The notes under the pieces are model-generated. The model was not told where the DNA came from. It saw nothing but the letters and a program-made list of their open reading frames with translations, and searched no databases. A stretch of DNA of 42,521 nucleotides from a virus. Positions 6,572 to 14,175 of this stretch are shown here, piece by piece. The first letter of the stretch is position 1, and each line of letters begins with the position of its first letter. Made by a program: the position numbers and the translations under genes. The stretch covers positions 1 to 42,521 of the IMG/VR virus record IMGVR_UViG_3300021170_000272. One strand, 5' to 3'.

Positions 6572-6724
6572 ATGACGATCATCGAAACAATCAAGAGCCT
6601 GTTCCTGCTTGCTGCGCTCATTATGCTGCTGGTGGAAGGCACGAAGCTTACGATATGGCTGCTTAAGGATTTGTTCACTCCCATGACCGAGGCAGAACGC
6701 CAGAGGGAAGAGGCAGGCTACTAA
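6572..6724 (+). CDS. Single-pass small membrane protein
   Basis: A 50-residue ORF. Residues about 8-22 (KSLFLLAALIMLLVEG) form one hydrophobic transmembrane helix. A second hydrophobic patch (LTIWLLKDLF) and a charged C-terminus (EAERQREEAGY) follow. The stop overlaps the next start (TAATG), which supports it as a real coupled gene. Role unknown; small membrane proteins of early phage operons often target host processes. Confidence 0.5.
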   Translation: MTIIETIKSLFLLAALIMLLVEGTKLTIWLLKDLFTPMTEAERQREEAGY

Positions 6725-6987
6725 TGATCCGACAGGTAGAAGTAGCTAAGAGGAGCCTGCAAGGATTGCCCGCAGGAGACCAGCTATACCACTTCGTCGC
6801 GGACAGCACGACTAAGCCCGGAGAGAAGTATTACGTGGCCGTGCACTACATCTACGACGGCTTGGCTGGCGGCATCAGGTCAACCTGCCAATGCTGGGAT
6901 GCCTTCAGCCGCTTCCCGCAGGACCGTTGCAAGCACCAAATCGAAGCCATCGAGTTCATGCTCCAAGAGATGGCAGTCCCTAAGTGA
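6724..6987 (+). CDS. SWIM-type zinc-finger protein
   Basis: An 87-residue protein starting on a TAATG overlap. After an N-terminal beta-rich stretch (QLYHFVAD...EKYYVAVHYIYDG) it has STCQCWDAFSRFPQDRCKHQ, matching the SWIM zinc-finger pattern CxC-x(n)-CxH at about residues 54-71. SWIM domains bind DNA or proteins and normally occur in larger proteins (transposases, helicases, MEKK-like proteins). Here it is almost the whole protein. Role in the phage unknown. Confidence 0.6.
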   Translation: MIRQVEVAKRSLQGLPAGDQLYHFVADSTTKPGEKYYVAVHYIYDGLAGGIRSTCQCWDAFSRFPQDRCKHQIEAIEFMLQEMAVPK

Positions 6988-6993
6988 GGAAAC

Positions 6994-7605
6994 ATGCTGG
7001 ACAAACTAGCTAAGCTGCTGCACCAAAACGAAGGCAACATCGAGCGGGCTCGCGGAGCCGAACGTGTCGTCCACAGCAATCATCGGCCGTGGGAATCGCT
7101 GACCGAGGACGAGAAGGCTCCCTACCGGGCGCAAGCCATCGAGGCACTGGGCACGCCGGACAATTACCGCCTGCCTCTTGATTCCGCCACGCTGGAGCGC
7201 ATCCTCCTGCTTGCGGGCACGCAGCGCCTCACCTACACGCCGCCCAACGCATGCTACTGGAGCCTGCCCGTGAGCGTGGACAGCCCCAACACCATTCCCT
7301 GCGGCTACCAGCTATCGGAAGCCGACCGCGCAAACAAAATCCGCAACTGCCCGAAATGCGACGGCGACCTCGTGCCCAAGCTCCGGGTGCCCGTCTACGA
7401 CAATCCCAAGAAGGCGTTCCTCACATACGACATCGACCGGATGCCCCAGCACCTCATGCCCGTGCAAAGCGTGCTCGACCTTAAGGCGCTGAGCGAGATC
7501 GTGACTACGTATCTGGACGGCAAGCAAAGCCTGCCTCCGTTGGAGCAGCGGGCCGTCGGGCAATACAAGCCCAAGGCATTGCGAAAGAAAAAGAGGGTGA
7601 ACTAG
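6994..7605 (+). CDS. Hypothetical protein with zinc-ribbon motif
   Basis: A 203-residue protein. The N-terminal WESLTEDEKAPYRAQAIEAL segment resembles short motifs seen in many phage proteins of unknown role. A Cys pair region (CGYQL...RNCPKCDGDLVPKLRV, about residues 103-130) looks like a zinc ribbon. The C-terminus is lysine-rich (KPKALRKKKRVN). GAGGAAAC precedes the ATG. It lies 6 bp after the SWIM gene and overlaps the next GTG start by one base. No catalytic motif recognised. Confidence 0.5.
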   Translation: MLDKLAKLLHQNEGNIERARGAERVVHSNHRPWESLTEDEKAPYRAQAIEALGTPDNYRLPLDSATLERILLLAGTQRLTYTPPNACYWSLPVSVDSPNTIPCGYQLSEADRANKIRNCPKCDGDLVPKLRVPVYDNPKKAFLTYDIDRMPQHLMPVQSVLDLKALSEIVTTYLDGKQSLPPLEQRAVGQYKPKALRKKKRVN

Positions 7606-7754
7606 TGAGCACCATCGCCGCAATAATTCTCATCACGGCGGTCACCATATTCGGCTTGACCCTTGTCCCTTACTGGATGGGCATGACCGTTGGATTGGTG
7701 AAGAAGTATTTCTGTGCGGGCTATCGCTTCGCCCAGAGCAAGAGACCGAGCTAA
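7605..7754 (+). CDS. Small membrane protein
   Basis: A 49-residue ORF. GTG 7605 shares a base with the preceding TAG stop. The first 33 residues are hydrophobic (TIAAIILITAVTIFGLTLVPYW...TVGLV) and could form one or two transmembrane helices, followed by a basic tail (KKYFCAGYRFAQSKRPS). Coupling to the upstream gene and the amphipathic layout support it. It could belong to a lysis or exclusion function, but that is unproven. Confidence 0.45.
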   Translation: MSTIAAIILITAVTIFGLTLVPYWMGMTVGLVKKYFCAGYRFAQSKRPS

Positions 7755-7770
7755 GTTTTCCCGCCTCGAT

Positions 7771-7803
7771 CAAACCCCCCACTCCCTCCCCGATGCCTGT
7801 ATT
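7771..7803 (+). repeat. Left arm of perfect 33 bp inverted repeat
   Basis: This pyrimidine-rich 33 bp sequence (beginning CAAACCCCCCACTCCC, ending GATGCCTGTATT) is the exact reverse complement of 9205-9237, 1.4 kb away. It covers the ATG at 7793 of the following gene and the place where a ribosome binding site should lie; no purine-rich site is present. The two arms bracket three genes. Confidence 0.9.
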
Positions 7804-8272
7804 TGAACTACGGGCTTCTCCTGTAGGCGACACATTCGCCCCGGAGGCTCCTTTGCACCCCGAAGTCCGCACCACGCTCGACAACCACGAAGCACAATTA
7901 TCAGAACTAAGCAACGAAATCCGCGCCACGGAAGACCGCGTCAAGGCGCATATCGACACGGAGACCCGTGGCTGGTTTGCGCAAGTGCTGGAGGGCATTG
8001 CCAGCCTGCGCGGCGCATTCGTAGACCGCCAGTCGGAGTTCGACGCACGGCTCGCCCAGCTTGAAGCCAAGCTCGACCATATCGACCGCTTTGGCTCGAA
8101 GTCGGGCCTCAGCACGTCCGAGGCATTGGGCAAGTTCATCACCGCAGTGCTCGAAGGCCGCATCCAGCGGCTTGAGGCGTTGGTGCAACAGTTGGAGTCC
8201 AACCTCCAGCCCGTCGATTTGCCCACTGGCATAAGTACGGCGTGCAATGCCCCGGAGCCCGAGGCGCAGTAA
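7793..8272 (+). CDS. Coiled-coil protein, unknown function
   Basis: A 159-residue protein dominated by heptad-like helices (LDNHEAQLSELSNEIRATEDRVKAHI, FDARLAQLEAKLDHIDRF, RIQRLEALVQQLESNL), so probably an oligomeric coiled coil. The first ATG lies inside the 33 bp inverted repeat and lacks a ribosome binding site. An in-frame TTG at 7853, with GGAGG at 7842-7846, is an alternative start giving a protein 20 residues shorter. It precedes the putative small terminase. Function unknown. Confidence 0.55.
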   Translation: MPVFELRASPVGDTFAPEAPLHPEVRTTLDNHEAQLSELSNEIRATEDRVKAHIDTETRGWFAQVLEGIASLRGAFVDRQSEFDARLAQLEAKLDHIDRFGSKSGLSTSEALGKFITAVLEGRIQRLEALVQQLESNLQPVDLPTGISTACNAPEPEAQ

Positions 8273-8709
8273 TGAGCGACGAGATAAAGAAGCCCGGCCC
8301 CCTGAGCACCGAGCAGGCCCGCGCCGCACAAGCCAAGGGCGTCATGCCCCGCGCCCACAAGCTCCGCCAGATGGCGCTGTTCCGCGAGCTACTGGAAGCC
8401 CCCGATGGCGAGATTGCGTCCGGGGAGCCCAACCGCACCCGGCTGGAATCCATATTCGCCATGGCGTGGAAGGTCTTGGTCACGAGCAAATCGAGCCGCT
8501 TCAAATTGAAAGCCGCCGATTTCCTGCTGAAGCACTCCTATGGCGAGGCTCCGCCCCTTAACATGGACGAGTTGCAGGGCAGGGTGCAGGTGATCAACAT
8601 CGCATTGCCCGAACTCCCTAGCGGCACACGCGTGGGCATTGCGCTCCAGACGCCTGACAAGCCGCTGCGCCCCGAGTTCGACGATGAGCCCCAATCCCAA
8701 GACATGTAA
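8272..8709 (+). CDS. Putative terminase small subunit
   Basis: A 145-residue protein; the ATG at 8272 overlaps the previous stop (TAATG). The mostly helical sequence (TEQARAAQAKGVMPRAHKLRQMALFRELLEAP, RTRLESIFAMAWKVLVTSKSSRFKLKAADFLLKHSYGEAPP) resembles in length and layout the small packaging or DNA-recognition proteins encoded just ahead of large terminases. A short beta segment (VQVINIALPEL) follows, as in oligomerisation regions. The call rests on position and general shape, because no unmistakable motif is visible; a different DNA-binding protein is possible. Confidence 0.45.
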   Translation: MSDEIKKPGPLSTEQARAAQAKGVMPRAHKLRQMALFRELLEAPDGEIASGEPNRTRLESIFAMAWKVLVTSKSSRFKLKAADFLLKHSYGEAPPLNMDELQGRVQVINIALPELPSGTRVGIALQTPDKPLRPEFDDEPQSQDM

Positions 8710-8956
8710 GAACGGCTGCGGCATGGCTCCCCGGCGCATTGCACGCGGGTATAAGAAGGCAGGCGGGGACCAGTCCCGTGGAGAGTTCTGCTCCATACGC
8801 TGCGCCAAGTCCTATGCCACCAAGGCGCGGCGCAAGGAGATCAGCGCCCGTGTGTCCCAAACAATGCTCGCCCGCCGCAAGAAGGGGCTGGCCGTCGGCG
8901 TGTACAAGGGACGAACCCCCACGTTCGGGGAATGGCTGCCCCGTATCAAAGCCTGA
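8684..8956 (+). CDS. Small basic zinc-finger-like protein
   Basis: A 90-residue protein overlapping the end of the preceding gene by 26 bp. The pattern C-x3-C...C-x3-C (TCKNGCGM...FCSIRCAKSY, about residues 7-43) suggests a four-cysteine zinc site, reminiscent of HNH-type or MYM-like fingers but without the catalytic His-Asn-His. The rest is very basic (KARRKEISARVSQTMLARRKKG), consistent with nucleic-acid binding. It is the last gene before the non-coding stretch upstream of the large terminase, so a link to packaging is conceivable. Confidence 0.5.
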   Translation: MSPNPKTCKNGCGMAPRRIARGYKKAGGDQSRGEFCSIRCAKSYATKARRKEISARVSQTMLARRKKGLAVGVYKGRTPTFGEWLPRIKA

Positions 8957-9204
8957 GGGCAATGCGCCCATAACACAGGACGCCGGGCGACGAGGCATGG
9001 CCACGCCATGCGCCCCGAACACGCAGGCGCAATGCACGCCAGACCCCGAGGCATTGCGCCACAGGGCACATAACGGAAGATCGCCTGTCCTGCGGGCTGT
9101 GGACGCTGGCACTGGGCACTATACGACGTAGCATGGCGTAGCCATGCACCCCGAGGCGCAGCCGCCGAAGGCGGCGAGCACGCCCGCCCGCAGGGCGGGC
9201 GACC

Positions 9205-9237
9205 AATACAGGCATCGGGGAGGGAGTGGGGGGTTTG
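9205..9237 (-). repeat. Right arm of perfect 33 bp inverted repeat
   Basis: Exact reverse complement of 7771-7803. On the plus strand it is purine-rich with G runs (GGGG, GGG, GGGGGG), so it might also form a G-quadruplex. In a transcript spanning both arms, the 33 bases could pair and loop out three genes while covering the 7793 start codon. Confidence 0.9.
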
Positions 9238-9403
9238 GCTGATAGTCGGGCACATGCCTCGGGCTCCGTGCCTCGGGCGCACCGCAAGGTGCGGCGGCAA
9301 CTAGGGTCTCTTTTTGGCTAAAACCGGCCCCCTATGACCCAATTTCGGCCGGGCACGGTTCGCGGCGGGGCGATGAGCCTCAATTTTTTATTTTCCGGGC
9401 ATA

Positions 9404-9437
9404 ACCTGACTTCGGGTCTCTCTGGTAGGAGACTCAG
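9404..9437 (+). promoter_or_regulatory. Terminase leader: hairpin over the ribosome binding site
   Basis: The start region GGAGACTCAGAT (9428-9439) is one of five exact copies in the window. CTGA (9407-9410) can pair with TCAG (9434-9437), and GTCTC (9416-9420) with GAGAC (9429-9433), which would bury the ribosome binding site. The upstream words AACCTGACTTC recur before the 25762 gene. Confidence 0.55.
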
Positions 9438-11129
9438 ATGGAAAACCCCTTTTCCGACCTCACGCCGCGCCCGGACTACCTGTCCGAAGATGGAACCCTC
9501 GACATCCTGAAGAAGTGGGAATGGAATCCCAAGCAGCTTGACCTCTACAACCTCTCCGTTCGCCAGATTTTAGCTGTAGGGGGCGTGCGATCCGGCAAGA
9601 CCGCTGGAGCGGAACAAGTCGGCATCCAGAAAATCCTGCTTCGCTACCCCAAGTCCAACGGCCTGATCCTCCGACGCACCTACAAGGAACTCAAGTCCGG
9701 CCCCATCGAAGACTTCCGCGAGCATGTGCCTCAGGAGCTTTACACCCTCAAGGAGTCCGACCTCACTGCCCATTTCGTTAACGGCTCGAAGCTCGTGTTC
9801 GGGCATTGCAAAACGGGCAAGGACCGCGACATCGAGCAGTACCTTGGCACTGCTTATCCCTTCATCCTCGTGGACGAATGCTCCCAGTTTTCCGCCGATG
9901 CTTGGACCACTTTGTTTTCCCGCAACACCGTCAATCCCGAATGCGAGCCCGACCGCACCCAGCCTTGCGGGGGCTGCGGCAATCCCCAGCAGTGCGGCTA
10001 CCCCTGCCTCCCTGATCCCATCTTCATGGGAGCCACCAACCCCTTCGGCCCCTTCTGGGACTACTACCACAGCCAGTTTGTTTTGAAAGAGCCTTACTTC
10101 CGGCCGGATGGCGCGAAGCGCGACCGCAACGGCAGGTATTGGATCGTGCAGGACGGCATCGATCCCCAACTTATCTTCGATCCCAACGATTACGGCTACG
10201 TGCACAGCACGGTTCTCGACAACCCACATGCCTTGAAGCGCGACCCCGGCTTGATCTCCCGCCTCAACATGCTTCCTAAAGGAAAGCGGGACAAATTTTT
10301 GCTCGGCTTGATGGACAAGGCGAGCGGCGTCTACTTCGAGTGCTGGGAGCAATCCACCGACGTCATCGACACCCGCCTCGATCCCGAGGCAATCATCTGG
10401 CAGCACTGGCAGCCCGTGTGGGGCGGCTGGGACTGGGCTATCGGCACGCACTGGAATACCTGCTACTTCTTCACCAAAGCGTTGGTCCGCAACTCCATCG
10501 GCGGGGAATACAGGCTCAAGACTATTTGCTTCCGGGAATACGTGACGCAGGGCAAGACCGACAGGGAGATGAGTGCTTGGATAGCGCAAACCCTGAAGTG
10601 GCCGGACACCGGGGAACTGATCCGCACCATCCATGCGATTTATTTTTCGCACGAAAAATTCGACCGCCAAGTCGGCGAGCACACTCCGGCCGACATGCTG
10701 AGCCAAGAGCTTATGGTCGTGGGCCTGCCCGGCGTGAGCCCCGCAGCCTCGAAGCCCGGCTCCCGCATTGCCCGTGCCTCGCTTATGTACCAGATGCTTG
10801 CCCACCGGGAACTCGTGATCCTCGACACCTGCACGGAGATCATCCGCGCTATTCCCAACCTCATGCGCAATCCCGACATTCTCGACGATGTTTTCAAGCC
10901 CAAGGGCGCGAACAAGGCTGACGACTGCTACGACGGATTTTCCTACGGCCTGTTCGGCTACTTCAATCCCGAGGAGAAGCCCGAGGAAATCAAGATGAGG
11001 GAAAAGCTTGCCTCGATGGACAGCTTCAACCGCCACCTTGAGATGTGGAAGCGGACCATGGACAGGAAAGCCGTGGACGAGATGCCGGAGCACCGGCCGT
11101 ATTGGCAGGACCGCAAAGAGGAGAAATAG
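9438..11129 (+). CDS. terL: Terminase large subunit (packaging ATPase/nuclease)
   Basis: A 563-residue DNA-packaging motor protein. The ATPase domain has a Walker A motif GGVRSGKT (residues 48-55), Walker B ILVDE (143-147) and motif III GATNP (198-202). The C-terminal RNase H-like nuclease part includes WGGWDWAIGT with Asp332, and a distal KADDCYDGFSYGL segment expected to supply further acidic residues. Five cysteines lie between Walker B and motif III (C169, C177, C180, C186, C190), which is unusual and may form a zinc-binding insertion. The start follows the shared GGAGACTCAGATG element. It leads the late, structural gene block and acts with the portal encoded after it. Confidence 0.95.
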   Translation: MENPFSDLTPRPDYLSEDGTLDILKKWEWNPKQLDLYNLSVRQILAVGGVRSGKTAGAEQVGIQKILLRYPKSNGLILRRTYKELKSGPIEDFREHVPQELYTLKESDLTAHFVNGSKLVFGHCKTGKDRDIEQYLGTAYPFILVDECSQFSADAWTTLFSRNTVNPECEPDRTQPCGGCGNPQQCGYPCLPDPIFMGATNPFGPFWDYYHSQFVLKEPYFRPDGAKRDRNGRYWIVQDGIDPQLIFDPNDYGYVHSTVLDNPHALKRDPGLISRLNMLPKGKRDKFLLGLMDKASGVYFECWEQSTDVIDTRLDPEAIIWQHWQPVWGGWDWAIGTHWNTCYFFTKALVRNSIGGEYRLKTICFREYVTQGKTDREMSAWIAQTLKWPDTGELIRTIHAIYFSHEKFDRQVGEHTPADMLSQELMVVGLPGVSPAASKPGSRIARASLMYQMLAHRELVILDTCTEIIRAIPNLMRNPDILDDVFKPKGANKADDCYDGFSYGLFGYFNPEEKPEEIKMREKLASMDSFNRHLEMWKRTMDRKAVDEMPEHRPYWQDRKEEK

Positions 11130-11130
11130 C

Positions 11131-11550
11131 ATGGCTGGATTTTGGAGAAGGCTGGTTCACGGCGAGTGCGACGTGCGCACCGAGGCATTGAAGCAGAGCA
11201 CGGACACGGCGAGGCAGTGGCACGAGCAGCGCCTCGCGGAAATCATGTCGCTCGCTTCTGAGCGTCTGGCGGACAAGGAACGCATGATCAGCGATCGCGA
11301 CAAGCTTCTTGCCTCGTTGCGAGAGGAGCTTGCTCAGGCACGGGGCAAGATCGATTTGATGGAAACCGTCATGATGCCGCTGAGTTCCCGTGCAGGCGGA
11401 GCCTACGTGGAGGCATTGGGCGGACGGGAGGCTGAAAAACCCGATTTCGCTTCCTTAGATGACGGCGTTAGCTCGTGGAAAAGATACGTGGGCGACCACA
11501 TGGACAAAGTCGATGCCGAGCCCGAGCCAGAGCCCGCCGACGCCGAGTAA
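11131..11550 (+). CDS. Coiled-coil protein between terminase and portal
   Basis: A 139-residue protein starting one base after the terminase stop. Residues about 18-80 are a long helix with coiled-coil character (TEALKQSTDTARQWHEQRLAEIMSLASERLADKERMISDRDKLLASLREELAQARGKID, here broken by no proline). The C-terminus is acidic (EPEPEPADAE). No family recognised. The position between terminase and portal suggests a head-assembly or packaging accessory role. Confidence 0.55.
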   Translation: MAGFWRRLVHGECDVRTEALKQSTDTARQWHEQRLAEIMSLASERLADKERMISDRDKLLASLREELAQARGKIDLMETVMMPLSSRAGGAYVEALGGREAEKPDFASLDDGVSSWKRYVGDHMDKVDAEPEPEPADAE

Positions 11551-11566
11551 CCGACTGAGGAACTGA

Positions 11567-14173
11567 ATGGCAACCTACGCAGAAGACACACGGGGCAACG
11601 AAGAAGACACCCTTCACGATATTTCCGAAGAGCCCAACGAAAACGCGGAAACAGAGAACGACGAGGACGCCGAAGGCCAGCCCGAAGCCGAGGCTGAGGA
11701 CTACGTTGCGAAATACGAGCTAGGGTGCTACGCGCCGTGGGATTGGTCTGCGGAACAAATTTATTTGTCGGACGACCTTGAGGAAGATGTTCGCGGTGCC
11801 CTCGTAGGCTTGACACTGATCGCCGCCCGCAGCGACCAAGCAGCACGCAGGTTCGAAGTCGAGCAGGCATGGGAAGCGGAGATGTTCTTCCGTGGCTACC
11901 AGCACTTGCTCCCTCGCCGTGGCGGCGGCTTCCAGTTGCCGGGCGAAGACACTAAATGGGGGCCGATGGCGCAGCTTAACCGCCAAGCGGTCTACAACAC
12001 TAACATCTACTCGAAGACTGGCGACATCCTGATCTCCGCAATCTGCCGCGAGCTTCCGAAGGTCCAGTTCTTCCCCATCTGCCCGGACTCCAACCCCGAC
12101 GTCACCATGGCGGAGACGGCCAACAAATACAAATGGGTCTATTCGAAAAATAACAACCTCAAGGACATCCAGCGCGACATCGCCCACAAGTTTTGCACTC
12201 AGGACCGGGTAGTGCTTTACACCCGGCATGTCCTCGATGCCACGGAATACGGCTTTCAGGACGATCCGGAGCCCGCTTCCCCCGAAACCGCCGAGGCAAT
12301 GCCCGAGGATGACGCGAACCAAGTAGTCCAACGAATTTCCGAGTTGCTGGGAGGGGAAAAGAAAGAAGCCCGCCGGCCGAAGGGCATGGAGATCACGTCC
12401 GTGTTCGACAAGCTCGGCAGCAAGGTGCTGGTCAGCGCAAAGAACCAATCCAAAATGCCGTGGCTCCAGCTTTACGAAGAGGACGACTGTGCCTCGGCCC
12501 GTGCAAGCTTTCCGTTTATCAGCGAAAAAATCCGTCCCGGAGGCACGGGCACCGGGGAAGTCGAGCTTGACCGCATCGCCCGCATCAACACCGACCTAGC
12601 GTTGCAGGGAGCCTATGTAACGGGCGACTCCTACAACCGCGACGTGACGATCCAGCGCACATGGATGCGCCCCAAGTTTTTCTGGGACCAGAGCGTCAGG
12701 AGCGAGATCAGGGAGAAGCTGCTGGAACGGTTCCCCAAGGGCTGCCTCGTTGTCAGGGTCGGCCCGGAGTTCGCTTTCTGCCGCAACGAGTCCCTCGACG
12801 ACAAGGTGAAGGTATTGCACGCATTGCCCGGCAAGGGCCAGAACCGCAGGGCATTGCTGACGCCGTGCATCAGCGTGCAGAAGCGGCTCAACGACTGGAT
12901 GGACCTGATGGGCGACTTCTTCGTCCGCACGGTGCCCAAGCGTTTCTACGACCAGAACACATTCGCCGTCGAGAAGATGAAGGAAACCAACAACGTCCCC
13001 GGAGGCGCAATCCCGTTCATCCGCCGCCCCGGCACTCCCGTGAGCGAGCTTATCCATCTTGAGCCCACGCCTCAGGCGCAGCCGCAGATGGGGGAGTTCA
13101 TTAAGTGGTTCGAGTCCGACCTTAACAATGATTTGTCCGGTGCTCTCTCCACTATTTTCGGCGGAGCCACAGACATCAACACCGCGCAAGGCGCTGCGAT
13201 CCAGAGGGACCAAGCATTGGGACGTCTGGGCGTGCCTTGGAATGCGATTCAGGAAGGCTTTGCCGAATCTCACCGCCAAGCCGTGAAGGCAGCAGCAGAG
13301 GCACGCAAGCAGAACATCGACGAGATGGTTGACGGGCATGGCCGCATCACGATCCAAGTGGCGGACATGAACGGCAATGTTGCCTGCTACCCCGAATACG
13401 ACGCAAATTTTCCCGAGTCTTACAGCCAGCGTGAATCCCGCTTCTACGAACTGTGGAAGTCCGCTCCCGAGAACCCGCTTTCCATGGAGCTTCTCAAGAG
13501 CGCGAAGAACCGCAAGATTGCCAAGGATGCCCTGCGCTTCTCCGACCTAGAAATCGTGGGAGCCGCCGAATACGAGAAGCAGGAAGGCGAGTTCGAAATC
13601 CTGCTGAAGACCGGGCCCGTGCCCAATCCCGATGTCGTCAAAATCCAGACGCTCATCAAGCAGACAACCGATGGCATGGCTCAGGAAATTGCCACAGGTG
13701 CTCACAACCCGCAGGAAGTCCAGCAAGCCGCCCCGATGCTCGACCAACTGGAGCAGCATGCGGAATCCCTGCCTCAGGAAGTCAGCACCGTGCCCGTGGC
13801 TCAGGACAAGAGCGAAGACCACGTCATCGAAGCCCAAGCCTGCTACGACTGGATGAACAGCAGCGAAGGCCGCCGCTACAAGCACGGAAGCGAACAGGAG
13901 CGGGCCGCATACCAGAACGTCTACGTGCATTGGCAGGAGCACACCGCCATGGCGGAAAAGCTCGCCGACGATTCGCAGGCGCTCAAGAGCACCGGGGAAA
14001 GCATCTCCGTGCCTCTGGACAAAATGCCCCCGAACGTCGCAATTCAGGCGCTCGCCAAGATCGGCATCACCGCCACTCCGGAAGATTTCGAGCAGAAGGA
14101 CGAGGCGGACACCAAGAAGACCGTAACGGAGCGTACCGCCCCGCATGTAATCCGCAAGCTGACGAGGAGCTAA
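11567..14173 (+). CDS. Portal protein
   Basis: An 868-residue protein following the terminase, in the place and size range of large podovirus portals. It forms the dodecameric ring through which DNA enters and leaves the head. The N-terminal 60 residues are very acidic and probably disordered. The central region includes segments typical of portals (DILISAICRELPKVQFFP near residue 160, LNNDLSGALSTIFGGATDINTAQGAAIQRDQALGRL near 520-560, then a long helix). An acidic and Gln-rich C-terminal part (about 690-800) follows, as in portals with long barrel extensions. GAGGAACTGAATG marks the start. The call rests on gene order plus these segments. Confidence 0.8.
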   Translation: MATYAEDTRGNEEDTLHDISEEPNENAETENDEDAEGQPEAEAEDYVAKYELGCYAPWDWSAEQIYLSDDLEEDVRGALVGLTLIAARSDQAARRFEVEQAWEAEMFFRGYQHLLPRRGGGFQLPGEDTKWGPMAQLNRQAVYNTNIYSKTGDILISAICRELPKVQFFPICPDSNPDVTMAETANKYKWVYSKNNNLKDIQRDIAHKFCTQDRVVLYTRHVLDATEYGFQDDPEPASPETAEAMPEDDANQVVQRISELLGGEKKEARRPKGMEITSVFDKLGSKVLVSAKNQSKMPWLQLYEEDDCASARASFPFISEKIRPGGTGTGEVELDRIARINTDLALQGAYVTGDSYNRDVTIQRTWMRPKFFWDQSVRSEIREKLLERFPKGCLVVRVGPEFAFCRNESLDDKVKVLHALPGKGQNRRALLTPCISVQKRLNDWMDLMGDFFVRTVPKRFYDQNTFAVEKMKETNNVPGGAIPFIRRPGTPVSELIHLEPTPQAQPQMGEFIKWFESDLNNDLSGALSTIFGGATDINTAQGAAIQRDQALGRLGVPWNAIQEGFAESHRQAVKAAAEARKQNIDEMVDGHGRITIQVADMNGNVACYPEYDANFPESYSQRESRFYELWKSAPENPLSMELLKSAKNRKIAKDALRFSDLEIVGAAEYEKQEGEFEILLKTGPVPNPDVVKIQTLIKQTTDGMAQEIATGAHNPQEVQQAAPMLDQLEQHAESLPQEVSTVPVAQDKSEDHVIEAQACYDWMNSSEGRRYKHGSEQERAAYQNVYVHWQEHTAMAEKLADDSQALKSTGESISVPLDKMPPNVAIQALAKIGITATPEDFEQKDEADTKKTVTERTAPHVIRKLTRS

Positions 14174-14175
14174 CC

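Larger units (their letters stand above)
8957..9437 (+). other. 481 bp structured non-coding region before the large terminase
   Basis: No gene seen. The stretch holds a run of perfect hairpins: GCATGGC-CAC-GCCATGC (8995-9011), GGCGCAATGC/GCATTGCGCC (9026-9035 and 9051-9060), GCATGGC-GTA-GCCATGC (9131-9147), GCCGCC-GAA-GGCGGC (9161-9175) and CGCCCGCCC-GCA-GGGCGGGCG (9181-9201). The right arm of the 33 bp inverted repeat follows. Four of the five have 3 nt loops, and the two GCATGGC hairpins are near-identical copies, each followed by CCCCGA. The distal part carries the leader of the terminase gene. It could hold a packaging start site or a structured RNA; both are inference. Confidence 0.6.

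Noticed and set aside
9181-9201. Terminator before the terminase
   Set aside because: Perfect GC-rich hairpin but no T residues follow; better treated as part of the structured array.
9570-11132. 520-codon minus-strand frame opposite the terminase
   Set aside because: The plus strand encodes clear Walker motifs; the opposite frame is a by-product of its codon use.
13453-14175. Long N-terminal extension of the histidine phosphatase
   Set aside because: It would overlap the portal gene; ATG 14176 begins right at the conserved phosphatase domain.
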